A stretch of 43,645 bases of DNA from an uncultured Bacteroidales bacterium (GTDB taxonomy: Bacteria > Bacteroidota > Bacteroidia > Bacteroidales > Bacteroidaceae), in assembly GCA_902801425.1 (NCBI GenBank), contig CADCIQ010000009.1, positions 1 through 43,645 on the forward strand, in the 5' to 3' direction. A program made the translations under genes and the position numbers. Position 1 is the stretch's first letter. Every line of letters starts with the position of its first letter. The notes under the pieces are model-generated. The model did no database searches. It saw only the letters and a list, made by a program, of their open reading frames with translations, and was not told the origin of the DNA. Positions 24,885 to 33,051 of the stretch are shown here, piece after piece.

Positions 24885-24915
24885 TTGGAGCAAGTATATT
24901 TTATTATTAACTTTG
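24885..24915 (+). promoter_or_regulatory. promoter for a short non-coding transcript
   Basis: TTG at 24885-24887, a 20-base spacer, and TAACTTTG at 24908-24915 on the plus strand. No open frame follows, but a terminator lies about 80 bases further on. Confidence 0.6.
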
Positions 24916-24920
24916 CATTA

Positions 24921-25031
24921 GATTCCTAAAAAATAAAAGTTATAACGGATTGCAGACAAACATCCGTGTTTTATGGTTAGTTTTTTAAACGATTAAGAAA
25001 GGTTACATCGTGAGATGTGATCCTTTCTTTT
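24921..25031 (+). ncRNA. candidate small RNA (about 110 nt)
   Basis: It is bounded by a good promoter and a strong hairpin with T-run (24995-25031: AAGAAAGG paired with CCTTTCTT, and ACATC paired with GATGT). Inside is a first stem-loop: ATAAAA and CGGAT (about 24932-24950) pair with ATCCG and TTTTAT (about 24962-24974). It lies between parA (divergent) and tRNA-His (convergent). I do not recognise an RNA family. Confidence 0.45.
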
Positions 25032-25122
25032 GTTATCCAACCCTCCCTTTGTATATACCCAAAAAACAACGGCTTTCCTATCGAAATCAACAGCCCTTAA
25101 ATTTATATTTAGTAAACAACAG

Positions 25123-25165
25123 GACAAAAGAAAAGCGTAATTCCTGTTTCCAAGACTTACGCTTT
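25123..25165 (-). terminator. terminator of tRNA-His
   Basis: On the minus strand AAAGCGTAA (25165-25157) pairs with 25140-25132 and is followed by TTTTCTTTTG. It lies just past the tRNA. Confidence 0.8.
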
Positions 25166-25168
25166 AAG

Positions 25169-25243
25169 GGTGGAGGGTGGGGCTCGAACCCACGACATTC
25201 AGAACCACAATCTGACGCTCTAACCAACTGAACTACATCCACC
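25169..25243 (-). tRNA. tRNA-His (GTG anticodon)
   Basis: On the minus strand the sequence folds as a tRNA: D arm GTTC/GAGC, anticodon arm GTCAGATTGTGGTTCTGA with GTG anticodon, and T arm GTGGGTTCGAGCCCCAC. The extra 5' G (25243) opposite the discriminator C is the tRNA-His hallmark. The acceptor stem has one mismatch (T6 against C67). CCA is not encoded. Confidence 0.95.
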
Positions 25244-25281
25244 ATTTGGTTATATTACTCTTGATTTCTCAATTGCGAGTG

Positions 25282-25310
25282 CAAAGGTAGTAATTATTTT
25301 CGAGAAACAA
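25282..25310 (-). promoter_or_regulatory. promoter of tRNA-His
   Basis: On the minus strand TTG (25310-25308), an 18-base spacer, and TACCTTTG (25289-25282). The tRNA 5' end is about 40 bases downstream. Confidence 0.6.
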
Positions 25311-25360
25311 GAATGATATGACGAAAAAATCACATCCCGATATCGCAAGATTGATTTACA

Positions 25361-26626
25361 TCAATCCATTCTATCTCGATAGTCCTCGTATGAATATTCA
25401 CGGAGAGGAACAAGTTCATTATCCTCACGGAGAATACAGATGGCAGGATGACTGATGCCATTGAACGTGCATGTCTTTACCGTAGTATAATGAAGCATAT
25501 CCTCGAAAATAATAGTCTCACCTATCTGAAGCTCATGATCAAAACGCCATGCTGACATCCAGTCGCCAGAGAGGCAGCTGTTACCGCCAAGGCGATAGAG
25601 GAAGGAGGAGTGGCCTCTCCCCCCGCAAGCACATACTCCGATGTTATCAACATCGGACTTCCCAACCGTAGGGAGGGAGCCGCTAACGCCATCAAGACTA
25701 TCACCCTCATTACCTTCTAAAGCATTCTCCACAGTCTCCGCTCCTCGAACAGCAGGATGATAAGGCATTTCGAGGCAGTCAGGCATGTGACAAGTGAAGC
25801 TGACATCAAGAATAGCCGTGCGAATACTGTGATTCTCCACGATATCAACTACATGAGAGACTAAAGGACCTGTCTGCCAACCAAAAGCCGAACCTGGCTC
25901 AAGAATGACCTTGAGATTAGGATAACGCTTACGGAAATCCGTGAGAATGGAGACAAGCAACTCCACATCATAATCCGCACGGGTCATAAGATGCCCACCA
26001 CCGAAATTGATCCATTCAAGCTGAGGAAACCATTTACTGAACTTTTCCTCTATATGAACGATGGTACGCTGGAACACATCTGAACCGCTCTCACAATGGC
26101 AATGGCAATGAAAACCCGTTATATCCTCAGGAAGCGTCTCTGGAAGGTCTTCAGCAAGCACACCAAAGCGAGTGCCTGGAGCGCATGGGTTATAGATGTC
26201 TGTACCAACCTCAGAATACTCCGGATTTACACGCACACCGAGTTTCAAGGATGGATTAACAGTCTTTGCACGATTATGATAACGCTCATACTGCGAAAGC
26301 GAATTGAACGTGAGATGGCTTGACATTCGCGCAATATCATCAATCTCATAATCCGTATAGGCAGGGGAATAGGTATGAGCCTGTGCCCCAAACTCCTCAT
26401 ATGCCAGACGAGCCTCTGAGAGACTTGAAGCCGTGGTACTTGAGATATACTCACGGAATATCGGGAATGTCTTCCAAAGGGCATACGCCTTGAAAGCAAG
26501 TATTATCTCAACGCCAGAACGCTCAGCCACATCACGGATAAGGGCAAGGTTTCTGCGCAGACGCTTCTCCTCCAACACGTATGCTGGACGAGTAAGCTCT
26601 GTATAAGTTTCGGGATTTACTTTCAT
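25361..26626 (-). CDS. nspC: carboxynorspermidine decarboxylase with repeat-encoded insert
   Basis: This PLP enzyme of the alanine-racemase fold makes (nor)spermidine from the carboxy form. PLP lysine is K46 in ILAFKAYALW. Other marks are FHCHCHCESG, WINFGGGHLMT, EPGSAFGWQTGPLV, SFTCHMPDCLEMPYHP and YRLGGNSCLSGDWM. It has 421 residues, about 40 more than I expect for the family. The extra residues lie between HPAVRGAE and FLYRLGGNSC. The last 24 codons of that stretch (25612-25683) are encoded by a palindromic intergenic-type repeat in frame, next to the YRLGGNSC active-site segment. Probably co-transcribed after deoD. Enzyme call firm; effect of the insert unknown. Confidence 0.92.
   Translation of the reverse strand: MKVNPETYTELTRPAYVLEEKRLRRNLALIRDVAERSGVEIILAFKAYALWKTFPIFREYISSTTASSLSEARLAYEEFGAQAHTYSPAYTDYEIDDIARMSSHLTFNSLSQYERYHNRAKTVNPSLKLGVRVNPEYSEVGTDIYNPCAPGTRFGVLAEDLPETLPEDITGFHCHCHCESGSDVFQRTIVHIEEKFSKWFPQLEWINFGGGHLMTRADYDVELLVSILTDFRKRYPNLKVILEPGSAFGWQTGPLVSHVVDIVENHSIRTAILDVSFTCHMPDCLEMPYHPAVRGAETVENALEGNEGDSLDGVSGSLPTVGKSDVDNIGVCACGGRGHSSFLYRLGGNSCLSGDWMSAWRFDHELQIGETIIFEDMLHYTTVKTCTFNGISHPAICILREDNELVPLREYSYEDYRDRMD
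25612..25683. repeat. composite palindromic repeat inside nspC
   Basis: Left end 25612-25626 and right end 25667-25683 match the two parts of the GC-rich repeat arm at 35532-35570. Between them sits a second palindrome (TCCGATGTT-ATC-AACATCGGA). Its 30-base core is identical, on the opposite strand, to one at about 39214-39243. The total of 72 bases equals 24 codons and keeps the reading frame. Confidence 0.8.
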
Positions 26627-26632
26627 CTTTTA

Positions 26633-26759
26633 AATAAGGAGTACAAGGAGTACGAGGAGTTCAAGGAGTACAAGGAGTACAAGACGAATGTATTAGCGAT
26701 AATGCCCACAAAAGAAGAACTATCGTCTTGTACTCCTTGCACTCCTTGTACTCCTTATT
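26633..26759. repeat. long inverted repeat with tandem AAGGAGTAC units
   Basis: The outer 19-bp arms (26633-26651 and 26741-26759) are perfect complements. Each arm is built from repeats of AAGGAGTAC or its variants, giving a hairpin of mirrored tandem units around CAAGACGA/TCGTCTTG. It lies between deoD and nspC and is related to 18930-19033. Confidence 0.85.
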
Positions 26760-26774
26760 ACTCCTCAAAAAAAA

Positions 26775-27479
26775 TTAGAGTTTGATTGCAGCCTCAAGAG
26801 CCACGGTCATCATATTCTTAAATGAGTTCTGACGCTCATCTGAGGTCAGCTCACGCTTATTCACGAATGAGTCGCTGATGGTAAGCAGACAAGCGGCATT
26901 CTTGCCAAGAACATTGGCATTGTGGAAAAGTGCAAAAGACTCCATCTCCACGCATTCACACTTGTTACGACCACAAATATCCTGCCACGACTCCTGAGTA
27001 TAGAACACATCGGCAGAGTGAACGCGAGCCAATTTGCACTCAATATCAGCATCCTTCGCAGCCTGAATAATAACATCATTCACATGCTGGCTTGGGAGAA
27101 TTGTGTCCTTATCATATCCGCTCAATGTTTTGGCAAACGAAGACTCACTATAAGCCTCCTTGGCAAGAACCACGTCGAGCACGTCAAGTTGAGCAGAATA
27201 GCTGCCAGCCGAACCTATGCGGATGATATTCTCAACGCCATAGAAAGAGTATAGTTCCCAAGAGTAGATGCCTATGCTTGGCATACCCATACCAGAAGCC
27301 ATCACGCTCACAGGAACACCCTTGTAAGTGCCTGTATAGCCATAAATATTACGCACGTCAGTTACAAGCTCCGCATTCTCAAGGAATGTGTCAGCCAGAA
27401 GTTTTGCACGAAGCGGATCGCCCGGCATAAGAACGGTCTTTGCGAAAGCACCATCCTTGGCATTAATGTGTGGTGTCAT
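26775..27479 (-). CDS. deoD: purine-nucleoside phosphorylase, DeoD type
   Basis: This 234-residue protein is of normal length for hexameric bacterial PNP. Family marks are MTPHINAKDGAFAKTVLMPGDPLRAK (phosphate-binding GDPLR), IYGYTGTYKGVPVSVMASGMGMPSIGIYSWEL, IIRIGSAGSY, CVEMESFALFHNA (nucleoside-binding ExE) and LLTISDSFV. It cleaves purine nucleosides with phosphate in the salvage pathway, in the cytosol. It has its own promoter at 27512-27541 and probably leads an operon with nspC. Confidence 0.95.
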   Translation of the reverse strand: MTPHINAKDGAFAKTVLMPGDPLRAKLLADTFLENAELVTDVRNIYGYTGTYKGVPVSVMASGMGMPSIGIYSWELYSFYGVENIIRIGSAGSYSAQLDVLDVVLAKEAYSESSFAKTLSGYDKDTILPSQHVNDVIIQAAKDADIECKLARVHSADVFYTQESWQDICGRNKCECVEMESFALFHNANVLGKNAACLLTISDSFVNKRELTSDERQNSFKNMMTVALEAAIKL

Positions 27480-27511
27480 AGGAAATAGTCTTTAATGATT
27501 ATTATTGAGTG

Positions 27512-27541
27512 CAAAGATAGTGATTTTTTCCGAGATTACAA
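27512..27541 (-). promoter_or_regulatory. promoter of deoD
   Basis: On the minus strand TTG (27541-27539), a 19-base spacer, and TATCTTTG (27519-27512). The ATG lies about 33 bases further on. Confidence 0.75.
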
Positions 27542-27602
27542 TAATTTCACGATATTTTTAATGAGAACGCGAAGAAAAAAAAGGGAAGCGGATTTATCGT
27601 GC

Positions 27603-28871
27603 TTACTTGCTTTTTCTGAAACTACTTAGCAGATCAGCAACCACATAACTACTGCCTCCTACGAAGATGAAATCAGCCTCAGAGGCATCTGCCTTTGCCT
27701 TTTCATACGCCTCGGCAACAGAAGGGGAGCCCTCCCCCTTGAGGTTATGCTCTGCCGCCAACGCAACCACCTTTTCCACAGGAATTGCCCTATGCGTGGA
27801 TGCCTGACAGAAATAATAGCACGCATCCTTCGGCAAGAGCGAAAGAACCGAATTGATATCCTTATCATCAACCATACCAAAGACAATGCGAAGCCTTGCA
27901 TCTGGATTCTGCACCTTCTTTTCCTCATACACCTTATTGATATGTGGTGCAAGAAATTCCCATCCTGCAAGGTTATGACCAGTATCACAGATGATAAGAG
28001 GAGATTCAGAAAGGGTTTCCCAACGACCTCTAAGCCCTGTAAGGTCACATACATGAGCACAACCTTCGGCAATAGGCTTTTCGTCTGTCAGAATGCCAAG
28101 ACGGACGAGTTCATGGGCAGCCGTAAGAATCGTCTGTAGATTACGTTCCTGACAAGCCCCATGAAGTTGGAACTCAGGAAGTTCATACTGCCCTACCCTA
28201 TCCTGCGCAAGTATCAGTTCAGCATTCATCTCCTCGGATTTCTGACGGAATACAGGAAGAGTCTCAGGAAGATATTCGCCTATCACAACTGGTGTATTAC
28301 GCTTGATGATTCCTGCCTTCTCACCGGCTATTTTTGCAAGAGTATCGCCAAGAAAACCTGTATGGTCGAAGGAGATATTTGTGATAACCGACAAGACAGG
28401 AGAAATGATATTCGTACAGTCAAGACGACCGCCAAGTCCCACCTCTATCACGGCTATATCCACATGTTTCTCAGCGAAATAGCGGAAAGCCATAGCCGTT
28501 ACGAGTTCAAAGAACGAAGGGTACAGAGACTCAAAGAAATCCTTGTTATCACGCACGAAATCAACCACATACTCATGGCTGATAGGCTCTCCATTCACGC
28601 GAATTCTCTCTGAGAAATCCACGAGATGCGGAGAGGTGTAGAGTCCCACCCGATAGCCCGCACTCTGGAGTATAGCCGCAAGGGTATGCGAGGTCGAGCC
28701 TTTACCATTCGTACCAGCCACATGGATAGTCTTGTAAAGGGTGTGCGGATTGCCGAAATGATTGTCGAGGGCTATGGTATTCTCCAAGCCCTCCTTATAC
28801 GCAGAAGCACCCACTCGCTCGAAAACGGGGGTGCTTGTGTATAGATATTCTAATGTCTCTGAATAAGTCAT
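27603..28871 (-). CDS. folC: bifunctional folylpolyglutamate/dihydrofolate synthase
   Basis: The start is placed at ATG 28871 (MTYSETLEYLY), giving 422 residues; the frame further up reads through an AT-rich repeat. Mur-ligase family marks are HVAGTNGKGSTSHTLA (P-loop), LYTSPHLVDFSERIRVNGEPI, VIEVGLGGRLDCTNII, ITNISFDHTGFLGDTLAKIAGEKAGIIK and ICDTGHNLAGWEFL. It adds glutamate to dihydropteroate or folate in the cytosol. It lies downstream of dnaJ on the same strand, 127 bases away, so it may be read from the grpE-dnaJ transcript. Confidence 0.94.
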   Translation of the reverse strand: MTYSETLEYLYTSTPVFERVGASAYKEGLENTIALDNHFGNPHTLYKTIHVAGTNGKGSTSHTLAAILQSAGYRVGLYTSPHLVDFSERIRVNGEPISHEYVVDFVRDNKDFFESLYPSFFELVTAMAFRYFAEKHVDIAVIEVGLGGRLDCTNIISPVLSVITNISFDHTGFLGDTLAKIAGEKAGIIKRNTPVVIGEYLPETLPVFRQKSEEMNAELILAQDRVGQYELPEFQLHGACQERNLQTILTAAHELVRLGILTDEKPIAEGCAHVCDLTGLRGRWETLSESPLIICDTGHNLAGWEFLAPHINKVYEEKKVQNPDARLRIVFGMVDDKDINSVLSLLPKDACYYFCQASTHRAIPVEKVVALAAEHNLKGEGSPSVAEAYEKAKADASEADFIFVGGSSYVVADLLSSFRKSK

Positions 28872-28998
28872 AGATAAATGATAAAATGAAAAGTGAAAAA
28901 TGAAAAATGAAAAATACAAGTTACAAAAAGCAGATATATAGTCCAAAGGATCTATTGCGAGCCTGTATTTTATTATTTTTCATTTTATTATTTTTCAT
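28872..28998. repeat. AT-rich inverted repeat between dnaJ and folC
   Basis: Tandem GAAAAAT-type units at about 28878-28915 face complementary ATTTTTC units at about 28968-28998. The layout (tandem units mirrored around a centre) resembles 26633-26759 but is made of A/T-rich units. Confidence 0.55.
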
Positions 28999-30171
28999 TT
29001 AAAAGTAGTTCTTGAATCTGTCGAAGATAGACTTCTTTGTCTGCTTGTCGCCCTGGAAGTTCTCACTTGCGCGAAGAGCCTCAATAGCCTTGCGCTCTTC
29101 CTTGTTGAGTGTCTTCGGAACATAGATGCTGACATTGATGAGAATATCACCTGTGCCATAGCCGTAGCCGGAAACAGCAGGAAGTCCCTTACCACGAAGT
29201 CGCATAACCGTACCTGGTTGTGTGCCTGGCTGTATAGTTACCTTTGCCTGATGACCATCAACAGTAGGAACAAGAACCTCACCACCAAGAGCGGCTGTCG
29301 GGAAGTCGAGCAAGAGGTTATAGATCAAGTCGTTACCGTCACGAACAAACACGTCGTTCTGCTCTTCCGAGATGAACACCTGAATATCGCCGTTCACGCC
29401 ATTGTGCTTGCCGGCATTACCCTTGCCTGCAACATTAACGACCATACCATCCTGTACGCCAGCAGGGATGTTTACCTCAACAACCTCCTCGCCAAGAACA
29501 ACGCCCTCGCCGTTACATTTCTTACACTTCTTCTTGATGACAGTACCCTCGCCACCACAAGTAGGACAAGGGCTCTGTGTCTGCATCATCCCAAAGATGC
29601 TCTGCTTTGAGCGAACCACATAGCCAGAACCATGACATGTGCTACAAGTCTCCGTTCCACTACCAGCCTCAGCACCAGAGCCGTGACAGCAATCACAGGT
29701 AACGTACTTGCGAACCTTGAACTTCTTTGTAACACCTGTTGAAATCTCCTGAAGAGTAAGCTTCACCTTCAGGCGAAGGTCTGCTCCACGATGCTGCTGA
29801 CGACCGCCACCTCTGCCGAAGCCGCCGCCGAAACCTCCACCAAAGCCACTATGACCTCCGAAGATGTCGCCGAATGCAGAGAAGATGTCATCCATAGAGA
29901 AGCCACCTCCACCAAAGCCGCCGAAGCCACCATCACCACCGAAGCCGTTAGGACCGTTGAAACCGAACTGATCATACTGCTGACGCTTCTGCTCATCAGA
30001 GAGCACAGAGTAAGCCTCAGCAGCCTCCTTGAACTTCTCCTCAGCCTCCTTGTTGCCAGGATTCTTGTCAGGATGGTACTTGATAGCCAACTTACGGTAG
30101 GCTTTCTTTATCTCTGCAGCGCTTGCCGATTTGTCAACGCCAAGCACCTCATAATAATCTCTTTTTGCCAT
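28999..30171 (-). CDS. dnaJ: chaperone DnaJ
   Basis: This 390-residue type I J-protein has a J domain with the HPD triad ([11 protein letters not shown] near 33-35) and a Gly/Phe-rich region (about 70-130). The zinc-binding region has four CxxCxGxG units (from CDCCHGSG to CKKCNGEG), followed by the substrate-binding domains. It presents unfolded proteins to DnaK and stimulates its ATPase. It follows grpE by 20 bases. The sequence looks intact and typical. Confidence 0.97.
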   Translation of the reverse strand: MAKRDYYEVLGVDKSASAAEIKKAYRKLAIKYHPDKNPGNKEAEEKFKEAAEAYSVLSDEQKRQQYDQFGFNGPNGFGGDGGFGGFGGGGFSMDDIFSAFGDIFGGHSGFGGGFGGGFGRGGGRQQHRGADLRLKVKLTLQEISTGVTKKFKVRKYVTCDCCHGSGAEAGSGTETCSTCHGSGYVVRSKQSIFGMMQTQSPCPTCGGEGTVIKKKCKKCNGEGVVLGEEVVEVNIPAGVQDGMVVNVAGKGNAGKHNGVNGDIQVFISEEQNDVFVRDGNDLIYNLLLDFPTAALGGEVLVPTVDGHQAKVTIQPGTQPGTVMRLRGKGLPAVSGYGYGTGDILINVSIYVPKTLNKEERKAIEALRASENFQGDKQTKKSIFDRFKNYF

Positions 30172-30191
30172 AAAATTCTCCCTTTCTTATA

Positions 30192-30797
30192 TTACTGTCC
30201 CACAGCTACCTGTGCGTGACGGATCACCTTGTCATTGAGAGTATAACCAGTCTTTGTGCAATCGATAACCTTACCTTTCATCTCATCACCAAGTCCCGGA
30301 ACAAGAGCGATAGCCTCATGGAAATCCACATTAAAGTCTGCTCCCTCAGTCTCAATTTTCTTCACGCCAAGTTTCTCAAGCGTAGAAACGAACTTATTGA
30401 AGATCAACTGCATACCCTCACGTACAGCATTGACATCATCAGTCTTATCAGCAAGAGCACGCTCAAAGTCGTCGAGCACAGGCAGAATCTCCTTGATTGT
30501 CTTCTCGCCACCACCAAGAATAAGATCAGCCTTCTCCTTGATAGTACGCTTACGATAGTTCTCGAACTCAGCCTGCTTATAGAGCATTTCCTTTTTCAGC
30601 TCGTCCACCTGATTCTGAAGTTCTGCCAAAGGGTCAGCAGGTGCTGACTCTTCGTCAGTCTTGCCTTCCTCATCTGTGACATTTGTGTCAGTCTTTTCCT
30701 CTTCAGCAGCCTTAGCCTCAGCCTCTGGGGCAACTGTTTCCTGCTCATTCTCAGCCTTCTTGAGCAACTCTTCTATGTTTATTTCCTTTTCTTCCAT
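30192..30797 (-). CDS. grpE: nucleotide exchange factor GrpE
   Basis: This 201-residue protein has an acidic, low-complexity N-terminus (about 1-55), a long coiled coil (LAELQNQVDELKKEMLYKQAEFENYRKRT) and the C-terminal wing with IKEILPVLDDFERAL, GMQLIFNKFVSTLEKLGVKKIETEGADFNVDFHEAI and GYTLNDKVIRHAQVAVGQ. It releases ADP from DnaK. It is the first gene of the grpE-dnaJ unit. I see no CIRCE-type operator upstream. Confidence 0.97.
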   Translation of the reverse strand: MEEKEINIEELLKKAENEQETVAPEAEAKAAEEEKTDTNVTDEEGKTDEESAPADPLAELQNQVDELKKEMLYKQAEFENYRKRTIKEKADLILGGGEKTIKEILPVLDDFERALADKTDDVNAVREGMQLIFNKFVSTLEKLGVKKIETEGADFNVDFHEAIALVPGLGDEMKGKVIDCTKTGYTLNDKVIRHAQVAVGQ

Positions 30798-30879
30798 TAT
30801 ATTATGATTTTTAATTTACCCTTACTTAACAAAGGTTATGCCATTCTAAAGAAAGAGAGGAAAGAAAAGAGAAAATCAT

Positions 30880-31746
30880 TTAGCATTCTTCCATTACCTG
30901 CTCGTCTGCTTCTACGTTTTCCACAAATTGAGGCTGAGGGAATTGAGAACACAAACGCTTGAGGAGATAGATACTTCCAGAGGCAAAGACGATCAAGAGC
31001 ACTACAACGGTAGGAAGACCAATGAGATCATAGAGATGCTTGTCCTCATAGCCAATTCTCTCCATAGACAACGTCATAACAGTTGCAAACGTATTCTGTA
31101 TGATATGGATAATCATTACCGAGAATATATTATTCGTCTTATAATAAACCAATCCGAGTATCAAGCCTCCTATGCCTGCAAATACAAACTGAGCCATATT
31201 CATATGCATCAGTCCAAAAGCAAGAGCGGATATTACAATAGCAATCCAAGGCTTAACGCCACCACGCAACATCAAACCAAGAATGGCTGTTCGCATCAAC
31301 AGTTCTTCTAATATAGGTCCAGCAACACAAATTCCAAACGCTCCAATAGGCGAATGCATCAATTCCTTGAACGTTTTCTGCAGTTCCTCCGGCATTTCTA
31401 TACCACATAAATCCTCCAGCATAGTATCGGCCAAGAACCATAACACGCCTACCAGAATCGGGAGTTTCATATTCCGAAATGTATCTCTGCCATTTCTGAA
31501 TTCCGCAGCCAGATCAATCAAGCCATATTTCCATGTTAAAGCTAAAGGGATAGCAAGCATGAATATATCGCTAAATAACACATCAATAGTAGCATCCATG
31601 TGCGACAACATATTTGACAATTCCGATGGTTTTGTATGCGATATCACGAAATACAAAACGCCTGCAATAATTCCCAAAACGGAAAGAGCAATTACTATCA
31701 AAAGATAGACTCCGACAAACTTCAGAACTGGTTTAAATTTCTTCAT
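30880..31746 (-). CDS. CPBP-family intramembrane protease
   Basis: This 288-residue membrane protein has about eight hydrophobic segments. The CPBP (Abi/Rce1-type) motifs are present: EELLMR with Glu147, Glu148 and Arg152, FGLMHMN with His181, and a later MIIHIIQNTF with His and Asn. Known relatives cleave prenylated proteins, export bacteriocins or give self-immunity; many have no known role. It stands alone, with its promoter at 31789-31820, upstream of grpE on the same strand with 80 bases between. A link to the chaperone genes is not evident. Confidence 0.88.
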   Translation of the reverse strand: MKKFKPVLKFVGVYLLIVIALSVLGIIAGVLYFVISHTKPSELSNMLSHMDATIDVLFSDIFMLAIPLALTWKYGLIDLAAEFRNGRDTFRNMKLPILVGVLWFLADTMLEDLCGIEMPEELQKTFKELMHSPIGAFGICVAGPILEELLMRTAILGLMLRGGVKPWIAIVISALAFGLMHMNMAQFVFAGIGGLILGLVYYKTNNIFSVMIIHIIQNTFATVMTLSMERIGYEDKHLYDLIGLPTVVVLLIVFASGSIYLLKRLCSQFPQPQFVENVEADEQVMEEC

Positions 31747-31788
31747 TTTGTTTTTTAGGTTGGTTTTAGGTTGCTTTTAAATTCCGTG

Positions 31789-31820
31789 CAAAGGTAATAA
31801 TATTTTCCCAAACGACCAAA
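31789..31820 (-). promoter_or_regulatory. promoter of the CPBP gene
   Basis: On the minus strand TTTG (31820-31817), a 20-base spacer, and TACCTTTG (31796-31789). Confidence 0.65.
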
Positions 31821-31865
31821 TTCTGTAATGAAAAAAATTCGTTCTTTTTTCGCCTCAAGTCCGAA

Positions 31866-31958
31866 GATACTCCATACATACTCCATACATAGTCCATCGA
31901 TACTCCATCAAAACGATGGACTATCGATGGATTATCGATGGATTATCGATGGATTATC
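31866..31958. repeat. mirrored 11-base tandem repeat hairpin
   Basis: Four 11-base units (GATACTCCATA type) at 31866-31909, a five-base loop AAAAC, then four 11-base units (GATGGATTATC type) at 31915-31958 that are inverted complements of the left units. It is a 93-base hairpin with each arm made of four tandem units. Confidence 0.88.
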
Positions 31959-32046
31959 TTATGAGGAAGAGCGAAAGAAAAACGGGCTTTCCTGCAAAGA
32001 AGAAAGCCCGTTGTGGGAAAGAAAAATAGACCTATAGGTAATAAAA

Positions 32047-32308
32047 TAACGTGAATTCGACGAAATGACGAGGACAAGCAGTAAACTGCCTTATCCACTG
32101 CGTGGAGCTACACAAATTACCATTAATACTCACGAATTTTTCCACGAATTATTTTTTCTCTGTCCCGATTTCCCGAATATTCGAATTATTCGGGATAAAA
32201 ATTAACGATAAATTCGCGATAATTCATGGAAATTATTCGTTGAAGCTCATCAAGCAGAAGCAAGTCATATAGCCAAGCGCAGCGTTTATTTTCGTCGAAC
32301 TCACGTTA
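32047..32308. repeat. MITE-like element with terminal inverted repeats
   Basis: TAACGTGA-TTCGACGAAAT at the left (32047-32066) is matched by the complement at the right (32288-32308). The inside holds a hairpin at 32172-32194 (CCCGAAT/ATTCGGG) and a 22-base block (32245-32266) that recurs inverted at 43449-43470. A third copy of the end sequence lies at 43086-43100. No coding frame is supported, and no clear target duplication is seen. Confidence 0.65.
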
Positions 32309-32338
32309 CATTAAGGACACTTAACTGAATTTACAAAA

Positions 32339-32974
32339 TCACTTCTCGTTCCTATGGTCAACAAACTCATACCCCTTGAATTTCTCTTTCGGAAAGACGA
32401 AATTGCTATCTGCAATCTTTCCGCTTCTAAAACCGAACACTTGTACAGTAGTACGAAAGAACGACAGTTTGATTGTAAGGCTCACAGGATAGAGGTTAGT
32501 CTTGTAAACCCTTGCTGTTACGGACTTTATGCCAAAGAAACCCGCATTCTTTACCTTTGCCGTTATAAGGTAATAGTCGCCGTCATCCTCATAAGAGTAA
32601 TCGAAATTCTTGACATCATACTTGAACTTCGACAGGTACTTATCCTTGTTGTCATCGTCAAAGCGATAGATATTCACCAGCTTTTTCTTCTTGTCAACCA
32701 TATAGGCGGTTATGCCATCCTCCCAAGCCATATATCGAGCCTCGGCATAGTGCAGTTTCTTACCCTTATAAACGATGTTCCCCTCAGTCTTGTAAATGCC
32801 GATGATATTGACCTTATACGACAAAGCAGAGCCTTGAGGCCCGAATACCATGTTATACACCTTATTAAATAATTCCTGAGCCTTAGGATCACTTGTAGCC
32901 GAAGCATTTGCCCTTGCCTGAACTGAAAGGCAAAGGAAAGAAATAAGTATTGATACTATAAATTTATGACGCAT
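32339..32974 (-). CDS. LolA-like outer-membrane lipoprotein carrier-type protein
   Basis: The start is placed at ATG 32974 (MRHKFIVS), giving 211 residues, because the frame before it overlaps a possible -7 box (TACTTTTG, 32988-32981). A signal peptide ends near VQARA. The body looks like the LolA/LolB fold of Bacteroidota: AQELFNKVYNMVFGPQGSALSYKVNI, KLHYAEARYMAWEDGITAYMVDKKKKLVNIYRFDDDNKDKYLS and FFRTTVQVFGFRSGKIADSNFVFPK. LolA carries lipoproteins through the periplasm. Other members of the fold have different cargo, so the exact role is open. It is divergent from tolC. Confidence 0.65.
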   Translation of the reverse strand: MRHKFIVSILISFLCLSVQARANASATSDPKAQELFNKVYNMVFGPQGSALSYKVNIIGIYKTEGNIVYKGKKLHYAEARYMAWEDGITAYMVDKKKKLVNIYRFDDDNKDKYLSKFKYDVKNFDYSYEDDGDYYLITAKVKNAGFFGIKSVTARVYKTNLYPVSLTIKLSFFRTTVQVFGFRSGKIADSNFVFPKEKFKGYEFVDHRNEK

Positions 32975-33051
32975 ACGATGCAAAAGTACTACTTTTTGCT
33001 GATTAATGCGACTTTCATCTGTTAAATAATATTAATAATATTATAATATGA

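Noticed and set aside
26096-26323. Plus-strand open frame inside nspC.
   Set aside because: Antisense shadow of conserved NspC motifs.
30798-30879. Search for a heat-shock operator (CIRCE) or promoter before grpE.
   Set aside because: CAAAGGTTA near 30832 is close to a -7 box on the minus strand but does not match, and no CIRCE-like inverted repeat is seen.
31866-31958. Regular 11-base spacing could suggest a CRISPR array.
   Set aside because: There are no spacers between units, the second half is the inverted complement of the first, and no cas gene is present.
31828-32037. Open frame of 69 codons spanning the mirrored 11-base repeat.
   Set aside because: Its translation is mostly the repeat itself and its arms; no upstream signals; treated as non-coding.
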